Source of the DNA: Rathayibacter sp. VKM Ac-2754
GTDB taxonomy: Bacteria; Actinomycetota; Actinomycetes; Actinomycetales; Microbacteriaceae
DNA: 64,000 nt
Reading direction: 5' to 3'
NCBI RefSeq assembly: GCF_009807095.1
Contig: NZ_WUCC01000006.1
Span: 248,001-312,000 of the forward strand
Shown: positions 28,929-36,720 of the stretch, one piece after another
Layout: every line of letters begins with the position of its first letter
Position numbering within the stretch: the stretch's first letter is position 1
Position numbers and translations under genes: made by a program
The notes under the pieces: generated by a model
The model's database searches: none
The model's input: only the letters and a program-made list of their open reading frames with translations
What the model was told of the DNA's origin: nothing

Positions 28929-30119
28929 GTGCCGGACGATGCCACCACCCCCGTGATCCTCGGAGGAGCGCGGACTCCGTTCGCGCGCTTCTCAGGGGCC
29001 TTCGCCTCGCTGTCGGCGGTCGAGCTCGGCGCCGCCGCCGTACGGGCGGCCCTCGAGCGCTCGGGTGCGTCGCCGGCCGACGTCGATGCGGTGATCCTCG
29101 GGCAGGTGCTGCAGGCGGGGGCCGGGCAGGGTCCGGCGCGGCAGACGTCGGTCCGCGCGGGGCTGGGCTGGGACGTGCCGACCGTCACGATCAACAAGCT
29201 CTGCCTGTCGGGCCTCACCGCCGTCATCGACGCGGCGCGTCTCATCCGCACCGGAGAGGCGTCGGTCGTGGTCGCCGGCGGTCAGGAGTCGATGACCGGC
29301 GCCCCGCACCTCCTGCTCGGCGCGCGATCGGGTCTCGGAGTCGGTGCACGCCCGCTCGAGGACGCGCTGCTGCACGACGGGCTGCTCGATCCCTTCGACG
29401 ACCGCATCATGGGGCGGGTCACCGACGACGGCAACGCCGAGCGGGGCATCCGCCGCGAACGGCAGGACGCCTACGCTGCCCTCTCGCACCAGCGCGCCGC
29501 CACCGCACGGGCCTCGGGCGTCCTGGCCGAGGAGATCGCGCCGGTCGCGGTGCCCCAGCGCCGGGGCGACGACCTGGTCGTCACCGAGGACGACGGGATC
29601 CGGCCCGGGACGACGGTCGGGATCCTCGCGGGGCTGGCCCCCGCCTTCTCCCCGGAGGGGACGATCACGGCAGGCAGCTCCTCTCCACTCAGCGACGGGG
29701 CGGCCGCGCTCGTCGTCGTGTCGAAGGGCTGGGCTGCGGCGCGCCGGCTGCCCTGGATCGCCGAGATCCTCGAGCACGGGCAGGTCGCCGGACCCGACAA
29801 CTCGCTGCACTCGCAGCCGTCGGCCGCCATCCTCCGTGCCCTGGCCCGCCGCGGGGCCGCGGTGGCCGACCTCGACCTGATCGAGATCAACGAGGCGTTC
29901 GCCTCGGTGGTGCTGCAGTCGGCCGACGATCTCGGCGTCGCTCCCGAGTCGGTCAACGTCGACGGAGGCGCGATCGCGCTCGGGCACCCCGTCGGCGCCT
30001 CCGGGGCGCGCCTCGCCCTGCATCTCGCGCTCGCCCTCCGGCGGCGCGGCGGAGGCCTCGGGGTCGCCGCGCTCTGCGGCGGCGGCGGACAGGGCGAGGC
30101 GCTGCTGCTGCGGGTGTGA
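28929..30119 (+). CDS. Acetyl-CoA C-acetyltransferase (thiolase)
   Basis: A 396-aa thiolase that condenses or cleaves acyl-CoA. Catalytic elements: the nucleophile Cys in TINKLCLSGLTA, EINEAFASVVLQ, the His in ALGHPVGASGARL and the second Cys in AALCGGGGQGEALL. The GTG start at 28929 follows AAGGAGCCCGCC. The frame is open upstream across the previous gene, but that part is out of register with it. Convergent with the ABC permease gene (8 bp). With the preceding synthetase it suggests a small acyl-CoA degradation or synthesis operon. Confidence 0.94.
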   Translation: MPDDATTPVILGGARTPFARFSGAFASLSAVELGAAAVRAALERSGASPADVDAVILGQVLQAGAGQGPARQTSVRAGLGWDVPTVTINKLCLSGLTAVIDAARLIRTGEASVVVAGGQESMTGAPHLLLGARSGLGVGARPLEDALLHDGLLDPFDDRIMGRVTDDGNAERGIRRERQDAYAALSHQRAATARASGVLAEEIAPVAVPQRRGDDLVVTEDDGIRPGTTVGILAGLAPAFSPEGTITAGSSSPLSDGAAALVVVSKGWAAARRLPWIAEILEHGQVAGPDNSLHSQPSAAILRALARRGAAVADLDLIEINEAFASVVLQSADDLGVAPESVNVDGGAIALGHPVGASGARLALHLALALRRRGGGLGVAALCGGGGQGEALLLRV

Positions 30120-30127
30120 CCGTTCGC

Positions 30128-31207
30128 TCATCGGCCCCGCAGCGCCTCCAGGCCTCGGCCGCGCGGAGAGAGGGCGAGGCCCGCCAGGGGGATCAGAGCG
30201 GTGAGCGCCAGCAGTGCTCCGACATCGCTCGCGGCGAGCCGGAGGGCGAGCGGTGACCACGGGAGGAGGACCGCTGCCGCACCCACTCCGATCAGCAGCC
30301 CCACTCCCGTCTGCAGGGCCGTCTCGACGGTGAGGGCGAGCAGGAGGCGCGGGCTCGACATCCCGAGGCTGCGGTACAGGGCGAGGTCGCGGCGTCGAGC
30401 GAGCCAGGTCGCGCCGATGCCCAGCGCGCCGAGCGCGGCTCCGAGCGGTGGGCCGGCCGCGGAGAGGCGACCGGCCAGGCGGGAGTCGAGCGCGTCGCCG
30501 GGGCCGAGAGCGGGATCGAAGGGCGCGATCGTCGACTCGTACTCGGCGGGGAACCACGAGAGGGCGATCGCCTCGACTCCCGCGAGCGCCTCGTCGTCGG
30601 CCTCGACGAAGCACTCGACGACCGTCCCGGTGGCGGGTTCCGCGACGACGACGGCTCGATCGAGGAAGGGGATCCGGGGTGACGCGGCGGCCACCTGATC
30701 GATCCGGAGGGCGCGGGACTCGCCGTCGACGACGACGCCCGCCAGGGTGCCTGATCCGCTGAGTCCGGCGCGGGAGCCGAGGAGCGAGCCCGCCACAGCC
30801 GATCGCGACTCGTCCCGTCGGAGTGCCGCGCCGGGCCAGACCACCTCCGCGTAGCCCGGTGTCGCCGTGACCAGGGTGACGGACGAGCCGTCGGCCGCCG
30901 GCACCGTGGCGCTCTCGGTGACCCCTCCCGCCCCGGCCACCCCGGCGACGGACCGGAGTGCGTCGCAGCGGGCTGCGGGGAGAGGGACGCGATCCTTCGC
31001 CGAGATCGTCAGGACGGTGGAGCCCGCGAGGACGCGCTCCGCCGCCTCCGTCTCGACGGCGCCGACCTCGGCGCCGGTGAGCGCGGGCACCAGCAGACCC
31101 GCGAGGAGCGCGGTCGACACCGCCAGCGCGCTCAACGCCGAATGCCCGGCGACTGTCCGGACCGCCTCCTGCGCGAGGACGCCTCCACGGAAGCGCCGGT
31201 CAGCCAC
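30128..31207 (-). CDS. FtsX-like ABC transporter permease of the secreted-peptide locus
   Basis: A 359-aa membrane protein with one N-terminal transmembrane helix (about residues 18-42, LSALAVSTALLAGLLVPAL), a large extracytoplasmic domain (about 45-245) and a C-terminal membrane part with about three helices (GAALGALGIGATWLA, LLLALTVETALQTGVGLLIGVG, LLALTALIPLAGLAL). It has half of the MacB/LolC layout, so it probably works as a dimer with the ATPase encoded just upstream. The GTG start overlaps the ATPase gene by 8 bp. Last gene of a five-gene minus-strand operon. Confidence 0.85.
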   Translation of the reverse strand: MADRRFRGGVLAQEAVRTVAGHSALSALAVSTALLAGLLVPALTGAEVGAVETEAAERVLAGSTVLTISAKDRVPLPAARCDALRSVAGVAGAGGVTESATVPAADGSSVTLVTATPGYAEVVWPGAALRRDESRSAVAGSLLGSRAGLSGSGTLAGVVVDGESRALRIDQVAAASPRIPFLDRAVVVAEPATGTVVECFVEADDEALAGVEAIALSWFPAEYESTIAPFDPALGPGDALDSRLAGRLSAAGPPLGAALGALGIGATWLARRRDLALYRSLGMSSPRLLLALTVETALQTGVGLLIGVGAAAVLLPWSPLALRLAASDVGALLALTALIPLAGLALSPRGRGLEALRGR

Positions 31208-31829
31208 TGCGGGCCTCCCGAGGGTCGACGAGCAGCCCCGCGTCGATCCGGAGGAGGCGGTCGCAGGCCTCGGCGACGACGGGATCGTGAGTGGCGACGA
31301 CGACCGCCGCGCCCTCCTGCGCCGCCCTCGTCAGGGCGTCGATCACGAAGGATCGCGACACCGCGTCGAGCGCGGCGGTGGGCTCGTCGGCCAGGATCAG
31401 CGCGCTCTCCGCGGCCATCGCCCGGGCCACGGCCACTCTCTGCCGCTCACCGCCGGAGAGCCGGTGCACCGCCTGCGGAGCGAGCGTCTCGATTCCGAGA
31501 GCCGTCATCACCCCGATCGCCGTTCTCTCCGCCGCACGGCGGGTGGATCCCGAGGAGAGAGCCCCCAGGGCGACGTTGTCGAGGGCGCTGCGGCGGGCGA
31601 GCACGGGGGTCGACTGGACGATCCAGGCAGCACTCTCCCGCGCCACCGTCCGCACGGTGCCGCGGGTCGGGCGGAGGTCTCCCGCCACGACGCCGAGGAG
31701 GGTGGACTTGCCTGCTCCGGACGGGCCGACGAGGGCGACGGTCTCTCCGGACGAGAGGGCGAGCGACACGTCCTGGAGGATCGGGCGGGAGCCGCGGACG
31801 ACCCCCACGCCGTCGAGCGTCACGAGCAC
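31200..31829 (-). CDS. ABC transporter ATP-binding protein (LolD/MacB type)
   Basis: A 209-aa ATPase of the macrolide/lipoprotein export class. Walker A is LVGPSGAGKSTLLGVV (about residues 33-48), the signature is RLSGGERQRVAVARAM, Walker B is ALILADEPTAALD and the H-loop is VVVATHDPVV, all intact. The GTG at 31829 overlaps the adaptor gene by 10 bp and the end overlaps the permease gene, so the three are translated as one unit. In this family ATP hydrolysis drives export or extraction from the membrane surface rather than import. Confidence 0.93.
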   Translation of the reverse strand: MLVTLDGVGVVRGSRPILQDVSLALSSGETVALVGPSGAGKSTLLGVVAGDLRPTRGTVRTVARESAAWIVQSTPVLARRSALDNVALGALSSGSTRRAAERTAIGVMTALGIETLAPQAVHRLSGGERQRVAVARAMAAESALILADEPTAALDAVSRSFVIDALTRAAQEGAAVVVATHDPVVAEACDRLLRIDAGLLVDPREARSG

Positions 31830-32932
31830 GGCGGCTCCCCCGTCGCGGAGGCGACGAGCACCTCGTCGTCGTCGCCGAGCGGACCCGAGACGGTGCTGCG
31901 ACCGAGCGCGCTCGACTCGACGGTGACCTCGACCGGCTCCCCGCTCGCCCCCGCCCGCCGCCTGAGGAGGCAGGCCGCGCCCGACCCGCTCTCGTCGACA
32001 GCGGTGCTCGGGACCACCCAGGTGCCGGGGGTCGGCTCGGCGATCAGCACGGCGTCGATCCTCGCCAGAGCGGGGTCGATCATCTCGTCGAGCGCACCCC
32101 AGCCGGTGGCGTCGACACCCAGCCGGTCGACCGACAGGGGGAGCTCCCGCCCGCCGATCTCGAGCCGCTCCCCCGCGGCCGCGACGACGGCGCTCTGCAC
32201 GGTCGCTTCGGCGCCCTCGCCCGCCTCCGAGGTCCCCACCGCGTCGAGCAGCGCGGACGAGAGGGGCGGCCGGCTCGTCGCCACGGCGTCTCCCGGGACG
32301 GGCGCCGGCGCTCCGACGCGGAGCGTCGTCGTCGCGATGCGCACCTCCGGCTGCGGCAGGAAGACCAGCCAGGCGGGGTCGAACGCCTCGAGCGCGTCAG
32401 ACCCCGGCACCCCCAGATCGTCCGCGAGGGAGCGGACTCCGGTCAGGGTCCGAGCGGTGAACTCATCCGAGTCGGACGCGGAGAGGTCCCGGCGGGCGAG
32501 CAGGCGGTTGAGCGAGGCGACGTCCGCCCCCTCGTCGCCGCGCCGGAGCTCCCGGCCGAACGGTCGATCGGAGGCGACGGCCGGCCGGTCGATCCCGCCG
32601 ACGGTCGCCACGACGTCTCCGTCGCGCAGGAGGGTGCCCGGCGCGATCCCGGTCGCCTCGACGATCCCGCTCCACGCCGGGGCGTAGAGCTCGACGGCGG
32701 CACGCCTGCCGACGACGACGCCGACCGCGCGCCGGGACGCGGCCGTGCTCGCCTGCACCGGCGACCAGACGTCGATGCTCGGTGCGAGCCCCGCCGTCCG
32801 GGTGGACTCCGCGAGCACGAGGTACCCGCCGATGGGGAGCGCGATCCACGCGAGCAGCCCGAGTGCGAGGGAAGCGCGCACGATCACGGAACCCGCGGAG
32901 ATCCGCGATCGCCGCGCCGCTCCTCGCACCAC
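31820..32932 (-). CDS. Membrane-anchored adaptor with peptidoglycan-binding segment
   Basis: A 370-aa protein with one N-terminal membrane helix (about residues 17-40, ASLALGLLAWIALPIGGYLVL) and a long extracytoplasmic part. A biotinyl-lipoyl-like stretch (APAWSGIVEATGIAPGTLLRDGDVVATVGG) is followed by a PG_binding_1-like segment (RGDEGADVASLNRLLARRDL, about 133-175), and the C-terminal half has the beta-rich pattern of HlyD-type adaptors. Such fusion proteins couple an ABC exporter to the cell wall. It starts (GTG 32932) just after the lipoprotein stop and overlaps the ATPase start. Confidence 0.8.
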   Translation of the reverse strand: MVRGAARRSRISAGSVIVRASLALGLLAWIALPIGGYLVLAESTRTAGLAPSIDVWSPVQASTAASRRAVGVVVGRRAAVELYAPAWSGIVEATGIAPGTLLRDGDVVATVGGIDRPAVASDRPFGRELRRGDEGADVASLNRLLARRDLSASDSDEFTARTLTGVRSLADDLGVPGSDALEAFDPAWLVFLPQPEVRIATTTLRVGAPAPVPGDAVATSRPPLSSALLDAVGTSEAGEGAEATVQSAVVAAAGERLEIGGRELPLSVDRLGVDATGWGALDEMIDPALARIDAVLIAEPTPGTWVVPSTAVDESGSGAACLLRRRAGASGEPVEVTVESSALGRSTVSGPLGDDDEVLVASATGEPPCS

Positions 32933-32933
32933 G

Positions 32934-33545
32934 TCAGTACCCCGCCGAGAGCGACGTCATCTCGGGGTAGAGGCGCGAGGCCTCGCTCAGCACGCAGTCG
33001 ACCGCCTCCTCGGCCTCGGCCTCGCCGACGGAGTCGACGAAGTCGGCGACCTCGGTCTCCTCGCCCGTCGCCGTGAGCCCCTTGCCGCGCAGGCACTCGG
33101 CGGTCGCCTCCGCCAGAGGTGCGTCCATCACCTGCGGCTGCGACAGCTCGTAGGCCTGGGCCGCGCTCGTGCGGTGGACGGCCTCGCACTCGTCGATGTC
33201 GGCCAGCGCGGCGGTCTGCTCGCGCGTGCCGATGTCGACCGAGGACTGGTACCTCACCCCGTCCACCGGGCTGATCTGCGGGCCCTCGACGCTCAGGCCC
33301 TTGTCGGTGAGACAGCGGGCGTAGAGGACGAACGACGCGTCGTACTCCTCGAAGGTCACGACGCCGTCCTCGAGGAGCTCCGCCTGCTCCTCGTGCCCGG
33401 CGTCCCGCTCCTGGGCCGCGAGCGCCTCGATCCGACCGGACGACATCGGCTCGTGACGGACGGAGCCGCTCGGGCCTCCGGCGGCGCAGCCGGCGAGCCC
33501 GAGGAGCGCGGCGAGACCGGCGAGCGCGGTGATGGATCGTCGCAT
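32934..33545 (-). CDS. Lipoprotein of the secreted-peptide module A
   Basis: A 203-aa predicted lipoprotein of unknown family. The signal peptide ends in the lipobox LAGC (Cys20). The mature part is acidic and has four further cysteines (YARCL, IDECE, TAECL, AVDCV), enough for two disulfides. It is strongly similar to the module B lipoprotein (34103-34720), especially in LLEDGVVTFEEYDASF and ISPVDGVRYQSS. Its ATG shares bases with the stop of the small secreted protein gene (TGATG), so it is made in a fixed ratio with it. A role in immunity, chaperoning or reception is an inference from this pairing. Confidence 0.75.
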   Translation of the reverse strand: MRRSITALAGLAALLGLAGCAAGGPSGSVRHEPMSSGRIEALAAQERDAGHEEQAELLEDGVVTFEEYDASFVLYARCLTDKGLSVEGPQISPVDGVRYQSSVDIGTREQTAALADIDECEAVHRTSAAQAYELSQPQVMDAPLAEATAECLRGKGLTATGEETEVADFVDSVGEAEAEEAVDCVLSEASRLYPEMTSLSAGY

Positions 33546-33910
33546 CACGTGTTCCGCGGGTATCCGCCGTTGATCGAGTGGTTGCCGTAGACCGTCGCGG
33601 ACTGCGGGTTCGACCGGCTCGCGGTGACGCTCCCCCAGTTGTACTGCCACGATCCGACCGAGGCTCCGGCGATCGCGCGGGCACCCGCGGACTTGTTGCC
33701 CCAGCAGTACCCGTTGAAGGACGTGAAGGCGACGGCCTGGCCTCCGCTCGGGTTGCTGCGGTAGTAGTACGCGCCCGAGTTGCAGCCGCCGCCCGGCGTG
33801 ATCTGACTCGACCCCGAGCCGTAGGCGAGAGCCGTGGGCGCGGCGAGACCTGCGACGAGGGCCGCCGAGGCGAGGGCGACCAGAGCTGTGCGCCGTGATC
33901 GACGAGACAT
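33545..33910 (-). CDS. Small secreted two-cysteine protein, module A
   Basis: A 121-aa precursor with a Sec signal peptide (cleavage expected after TALA, residue 29), leaving a 92-residue glycine-, serine- and aromatic-rich protein. The mature part starts YGSG, has ITPGGGC and GYCWGNKSAGA with the only two cysteines (one likely disulfide), then GASVG-WQYNWGSV and a C-terminal ATVYGNHSINGGY block. About 75% of the mature residues match module B (hand count). AAGGAGG precedes the ATG. I do not recognise the family; size, export and the linked ABC genes suggest a bacteriocin-like or signalling protein. First gene of the five-gene operon. Confidence 0.75.
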   Translation of the reverse strand: MSRRSRRTALVALASAALVAGLAAPTALAYGSGSSQITPGGGCNSGAYYYRSNPSGGQAVAFTSFNGYCWGNKSAGARAIAGASVGSWQYNWGSVTASRSNPQSATVYGNHSINGGYPRNT

Positions 33911-33927
33911 GATTCCTCCTTGATGGC

Positions 33928-33948
33928 GGGGCGGGTGGGATCCGCCCC
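33928..33948 (-). promoter_or_regulatory. Leader hairpin of module A
   Basis: 7-bp stem (GGGGCGG with CCGCCCC) around 7 nt, lying between a conserved CTCACCTCG (minus strand, 33948-33956) and the ribosome-binding site. Module B has a hairpin of different sequence at the same place. Confidence 0.5.
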
Positions 33949-34102
33949 GAGGTGAGTAGTGCTCAGATCGTAGGACTCAGCCTCCCATACTCGGATGGTG
34001 ATCGGCACGTCTCGGGACGACTGCGTGCTCTTCCGCTCCTGTGGAGGAGCGAAGCGTCAATCGCGGGCCCGCCGATGCCGCTCCCCGCGGTCCGGTGCCG
34101 CC

Positions 34103-34720
34103 TCAGTACCCCACCGAGAGGGCGGGCATCTCGGGATAGAGGCGGGTCGCCTCATCGAGGACGCAGTCCATCACCACGTCGTCCTCGGCCTCTCCGACCG
34201 ACTCGACGAAGTCGACGACGTTCGCCTCCTCCCCCGTCGCGGAGAGGCCCCTCCCGGTCAGGCACTCCCCGGTCGCCGTCGCGAGCGGGGGATCCATGAC
34301 CTGCGGTCGGGACAGCTCGTAGGCCTGGGCGACGCTCGTCGAGTACCTCGCCTGGCACTCGTCGATGTCGGCGAGCGCGGCGGACCGCTCCCGCGTGCCG
34401 ATGTCGGTCGACGACTCGTATCTGACACCGTCCACCGGGCTGACCTGAGGACCCTCGACCGTGAAGCCCTTGCCGGTCAGGCACTCGGCGTAGCGGGTGA
34501 AGGACGCGTCGTACTCCTCGAACGTCACGACGCCGTCCTCGAGGGACTCCGCCTGCTCGTCGTGACCCGACTCGCGCTCCTGCTCCCCGAGGGCCTCGAT
34601 CTGCGCGGACGACAGCGGCTCGTGCCGGACGGAGTCGTCCGGCACCGCTCCCGAGCAGCCCGCGAGCACGAGCAGCACGACGGCTCCCGAGCCGGAGAGC
34701 GCGAGACCTCGACGCCCCAT
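34103..34720 (-). CDS. Lipoprotein of the secreted-peptide module B
   Basis: A 205-aa lipoprotein paralogous to the one at 32934-33545. Lipobox LAGC (Cys22) is followed by SVRHEPLSSAQIEALGEQE and the shared EDGVVTFEEYDASF and SPVDGVRYES blocks; the four extra cysteines are in the same places. As in module A, the start overlaps the stop of the small secreted protein by TGATG. The frame is open upstream across that gene, but the lipobox fixes the start. A 192-bp gap with its own leader separates it from module A, so module B may be transcribed separately or read through. Confidence 0.75.
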   Translation of the reverse strand: MGRRGLALSGSGAVVLLVLAGCSGAVPDDSVRHEPLSSAQIEALGEQERESGHDEQAESLEDGVVTFEEYDASFTRYAECLTGKGFTVEGPQVSPVDGVRYESSTDIGTRERSAALADIDECQARYSTSVAQAYELSRPQVMDPPLATATGECLTGRGLSATGEEANVVDFVESVGEAEDDVVMDCVLDEATRLYPEMPALSVGY

Positions 34721-35079
34721 CAGGTGCTCCGCACGTATCCGCCGTTGATGGAGTGGTTGCCGTACACCGTGGCGTTCGCGGGCTTCGTGATCGAGGCGCT
34801 CACCGAGCCCCAGTTGTACTGCCACTTGCCGACCGACGCTCCGGCGATCGGCTGCGCCCCCGCCGACTTGTTGCCCCAGCAGTACCCGTCGAACGAGGTG
34901 AAGGCGTTGGCTCTGCCGCTGCCCGCATCGCTCCGGTAGTAGTAGGTGCCGGCATTGCAGCCGCCTCCCGGGGTGATCCTGGCCTGGCCCGACCCGTACG
35001 CCTCCGCCGGAGCGGCGACCGCTCCGGCGAGAAGAGCGGCGGCGATCGCTGCCGCGATCCGACGTGTGCGCAGTGACAT
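34720..35079 (-). CDS. Small secreted two-cysteine protein, module B
   Basis: A 119-aa precursor with a Sec signal peptide (27 residues, APAEA before YGSG) and a 92-residue mature part, the same length as module A. Cysteines lie in ITPGGGCNAG and GYCWGNKSAGA, and the C-terminal ATVYGNHSINGGY is identical to module A. Differences cluster at about residues 5-7, 23-29 and 67-73 of the mature protein, as expected for diverging surface or specificity regions. GAGGAGG lies 5 nt before ATG 35079. No transporter genes directly follow module B, so it probably shares the module A exporter if one is needed. Confidence 0.75.
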   Translation of the reverse strand: MSLRTRRIAAAIAAALLAGAVAAPAEAYGSGQARITPGGGCNAGTYYYRSDAGSGRANAFTSFDGYCWGNKSAGAQPIAGASVGKWQYNWGSVSASITKPANATVYGNHSINGGYVRST

Positions 35080-35097
35080 GGTGTTCCTCCTCGATGC

Positions 35098-35116
35098 GAG
35101 ACGGCCGATCCGTCTC
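35098..35116 (-). promoter_or_regulatory. Leader hairpin of module B
   Basis: 7-bp stem (GAGACGG with CCGTCTC) around a 5-nt loop, between CTCACCTCG (minus strand, 35119-35127) and the ribosome-binding site. Position and size equal those of module A while the stem bases differ in pairs. Confidence 0.5.
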
Positions 35117-35241
35117 GACGAGGTGAGCATATGTCGCAGTACCATCTCAGTATGCACTCCGCGACGCCGGCCGTGCACAGGCAACCAAGTGCGACGCCGT
35201 GGAGGAGCACCGAGCCCGAGGGCCGCAGCTCCGCTCCCGGA

Positions 35242-35247
35242 TACGCT
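35242..35247 (+). promoter_or_regulatory. -10 box of a leaderless PPOX-gene transcript
   Basis: TACGCT, then 6 nt, then ATG 35254. Confidence 0.6.
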
Positions 35248-35253
35248 CGACGG

Positions 35254-35640
35254 ATGAGCATCCTCAGCGCCGACGGCCTCGCCTTCGTGACCGATCGCCA
35301 CCTGGCCACCCTCTCGACCCCGTGGCAGCAGGGGCGCCTCCACGTCGTCGCCGTCGGGTTCACCTATGAGGACGGAGTGGTGCGCGTCATCACCTCGCGC
35401 GAGAGCCAGAAGGTGCTGAACGTCCGTCGCGGCGGCACCGCGACCGTCAGCCAGGTCGACGGCATCCGCTGGCTCAGCCTCGGCGGCCCCGCGACGATCG
35501 AGGAGGAGCCCGATGCCGTCGCGCACGCGGTCGAGCTCTACTCCGCTCGGTACCGGACGCCGCGCCCGAACCCGCTCCGCGTCGCCATCCGCATCGACGT
35601 CGACTTCGCCCTCGCCTCCTCGGGCCTCCGCGCGGAGTAG
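35254..35640 (+). CDS. PPOX-class F420-dependent oxidoreductase-like protein
   Basis: A 128-aa split-beta-barrel flavin/deazaflavin protein of the pyridoxamine-phosphate-oxidase superfamily: FVTDRHLATLSTPWQQGRLHVVAVGFTY, then VITSRESQKVLNVRRGGTATVSQVDG and WLSLGGPATIEEEPDAV. Size and motifs fit the short F420-binding members rather than true PdxH. Leaderless ATG at 35254. The next gene begins 4 bp later. Substrate unknown. Confidence 0.85.
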   Translation: MSILSADGLAFVTDRHLATLSTPWQQGRLHVVAVGFTYEDGVVRVITSRESQKVLNVRRGGTATVSQVDGIRWLSLGGPATIEEEPDAVAHAVELYSARYRTPRPNPLRVAIRIDVDFALASSGLRAE

Positions 35641-35644
35641 CCGG

Positions 35645-36523
35645 GTGCCCCGCTCCGACGCCCTCGGCCGGGGTGCACCCGTCTCGTCGCAGCGCACCTA
35701 CCGCTACGTCCGCGTCTCGCTCTGCGCAGCCGTTCTCCTGCTCGGCGTCGGCGTCGTCTGGCACCTGATCGCTCTCGGTCCCCTCCGCTCGATCAGCGCC
35801 GCGTACTACACGCCGGCGCGCAGCGTCTTCGTCGGCGCCCTCGTCGCCGTAGCCGTCGCGCTCGTCGTGCTGGCGGGCCGCAGTGTCCGGCGCTACCTGC
35901 TCCTCCTGGCCGGGATGATCGCGCCGATCATCGCGCTGGTCCCCGTTCCGCTCGACGCCGGCGAGCTGCCCGGCGCCGGCTGCGCCGACGGCGCCGCGCG
36001 CTGCCTGCCCGCGGGCACTGTCGACGAGGTCGCGGTGGGGATGCTCGCCTACCTGACCGTGTCGGCCGCGGTGCTCGCCGCCTCCGTCGTCTTCCTCGCA
36101 CTCGACCGCTCCCTCGACCGCTGGGCCGTCCTGCGCTGCGGCATCGCCGCGCTCCTGCTCGCGGCCGTCGGGCTCTGGTCGACGCAGCCGTCGTTCGGCC
36201 TCGTCGCGCACTACGCGGCCGCCGGTGCCTTCTTCGTGCTGATCGCCGCCGTCGCCGGGATCCACGCGGCGGAGGTCGGCGCCGAGGGGGTCACCGGACC
36301 GGGCTCGCCCGTCGTCTACGCGCGCTGCTACGCGGCCCTCGCGGCCCTGATCGCTCTGGTCGAGGTGCTGCTGATCGCGCTCGTCGCCACGGGCAGCGGC
36401 GCGAGTCTGCTGGGCGACCAGTGGCTCCTGATCGGCGAGGCGGCCGCGCTGGCGCTGTTCGCGGCGTTCTGGGTGCTGCAGACCGTCGAGAACTGGGACG
36501 AGCCGGACGCGACCGTGCGCTGA
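35645..36523 (+). CDS. Polytopic membrane protein (DUF998-like)
   Basis: A 292-aa membrane protein with about eight hydrophobic helices, in four pairs separated by short loops; the loop after helix 3 contains two cysteines (GAGCADGAARCLP) that could form an extracytoplasmic disulfide. The hydrophobic pattern resembles DUF998 proteins, but I see no diagnostic motif. GTG 35645 follows the PPOX gene by 4 bp; the open frame begins earlier, inside that gene. Function unknown. Confidence 0.7.
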   Translation: MPRSDALGRGAPVSSQRTYRYVRVSLCAAVLLLGVGVVWHLIALGPLRSISAAYYTPARSVFVGALVAVAVALVVLAGRSVRRYLLLLAGMIAPIIALVPVPLDAGELPGAGCADGAARCLPAGTVDEVAVGMLAYLTVSAAVLAASVVFLALDRSLDRWAVLRCGIAALLLAAVGLWSTQPSFGLVAHYAAAGAFFVLIAAVAGIHAAEVGAEGVTGPGSPVVYARCYAALAALIALVEVLLIALVATGSGASLLGDQWLLIGEAAALALFAAFWVLQTVENWDEPDATVR

Positions 36524-36584
36524 CACATCGTGTCCCCCGAATACGGCGCACTCTCTCGCGCGGCGGGGGGAGCTGTCAACCTCC

Positions 36585-36613
36585 GTGACCTCTCGGGATC
36601 CCGGTCATACGGT
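36585..36613 (+). promoter_or_regulatory. Candidate promoter of the PRC-barrel/YihY operon
   Basis: GTGACC and TACGGT hexamers separated by 17 nt, about 108 bp upstream of the PRC-barrel start. The 197-bp spacer has no other recognisable feature. Confidence 0.4.
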
Positions 36614-36720
36614 CGGGATCGACGACGCCGCTCTCCCCTCACCCCCACCGGACGGTCACCACCGCCCGGTGATCGGCGGCGCGTCAGCGCGACCCCACCC
36701 TCGACGAAGAAGGAAGTCAC

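Noticed and set aside
33545-35079. Possible lactococcin-972 family membership of the two secreted proteins
   Set aside because: G-[ST]-W-Q-x and SATV-like stretches recall lactococcin 972, and that family also has linked ABC genes, but the order of motifs differs and the two conserved cysteines do not fit. I left the family open.
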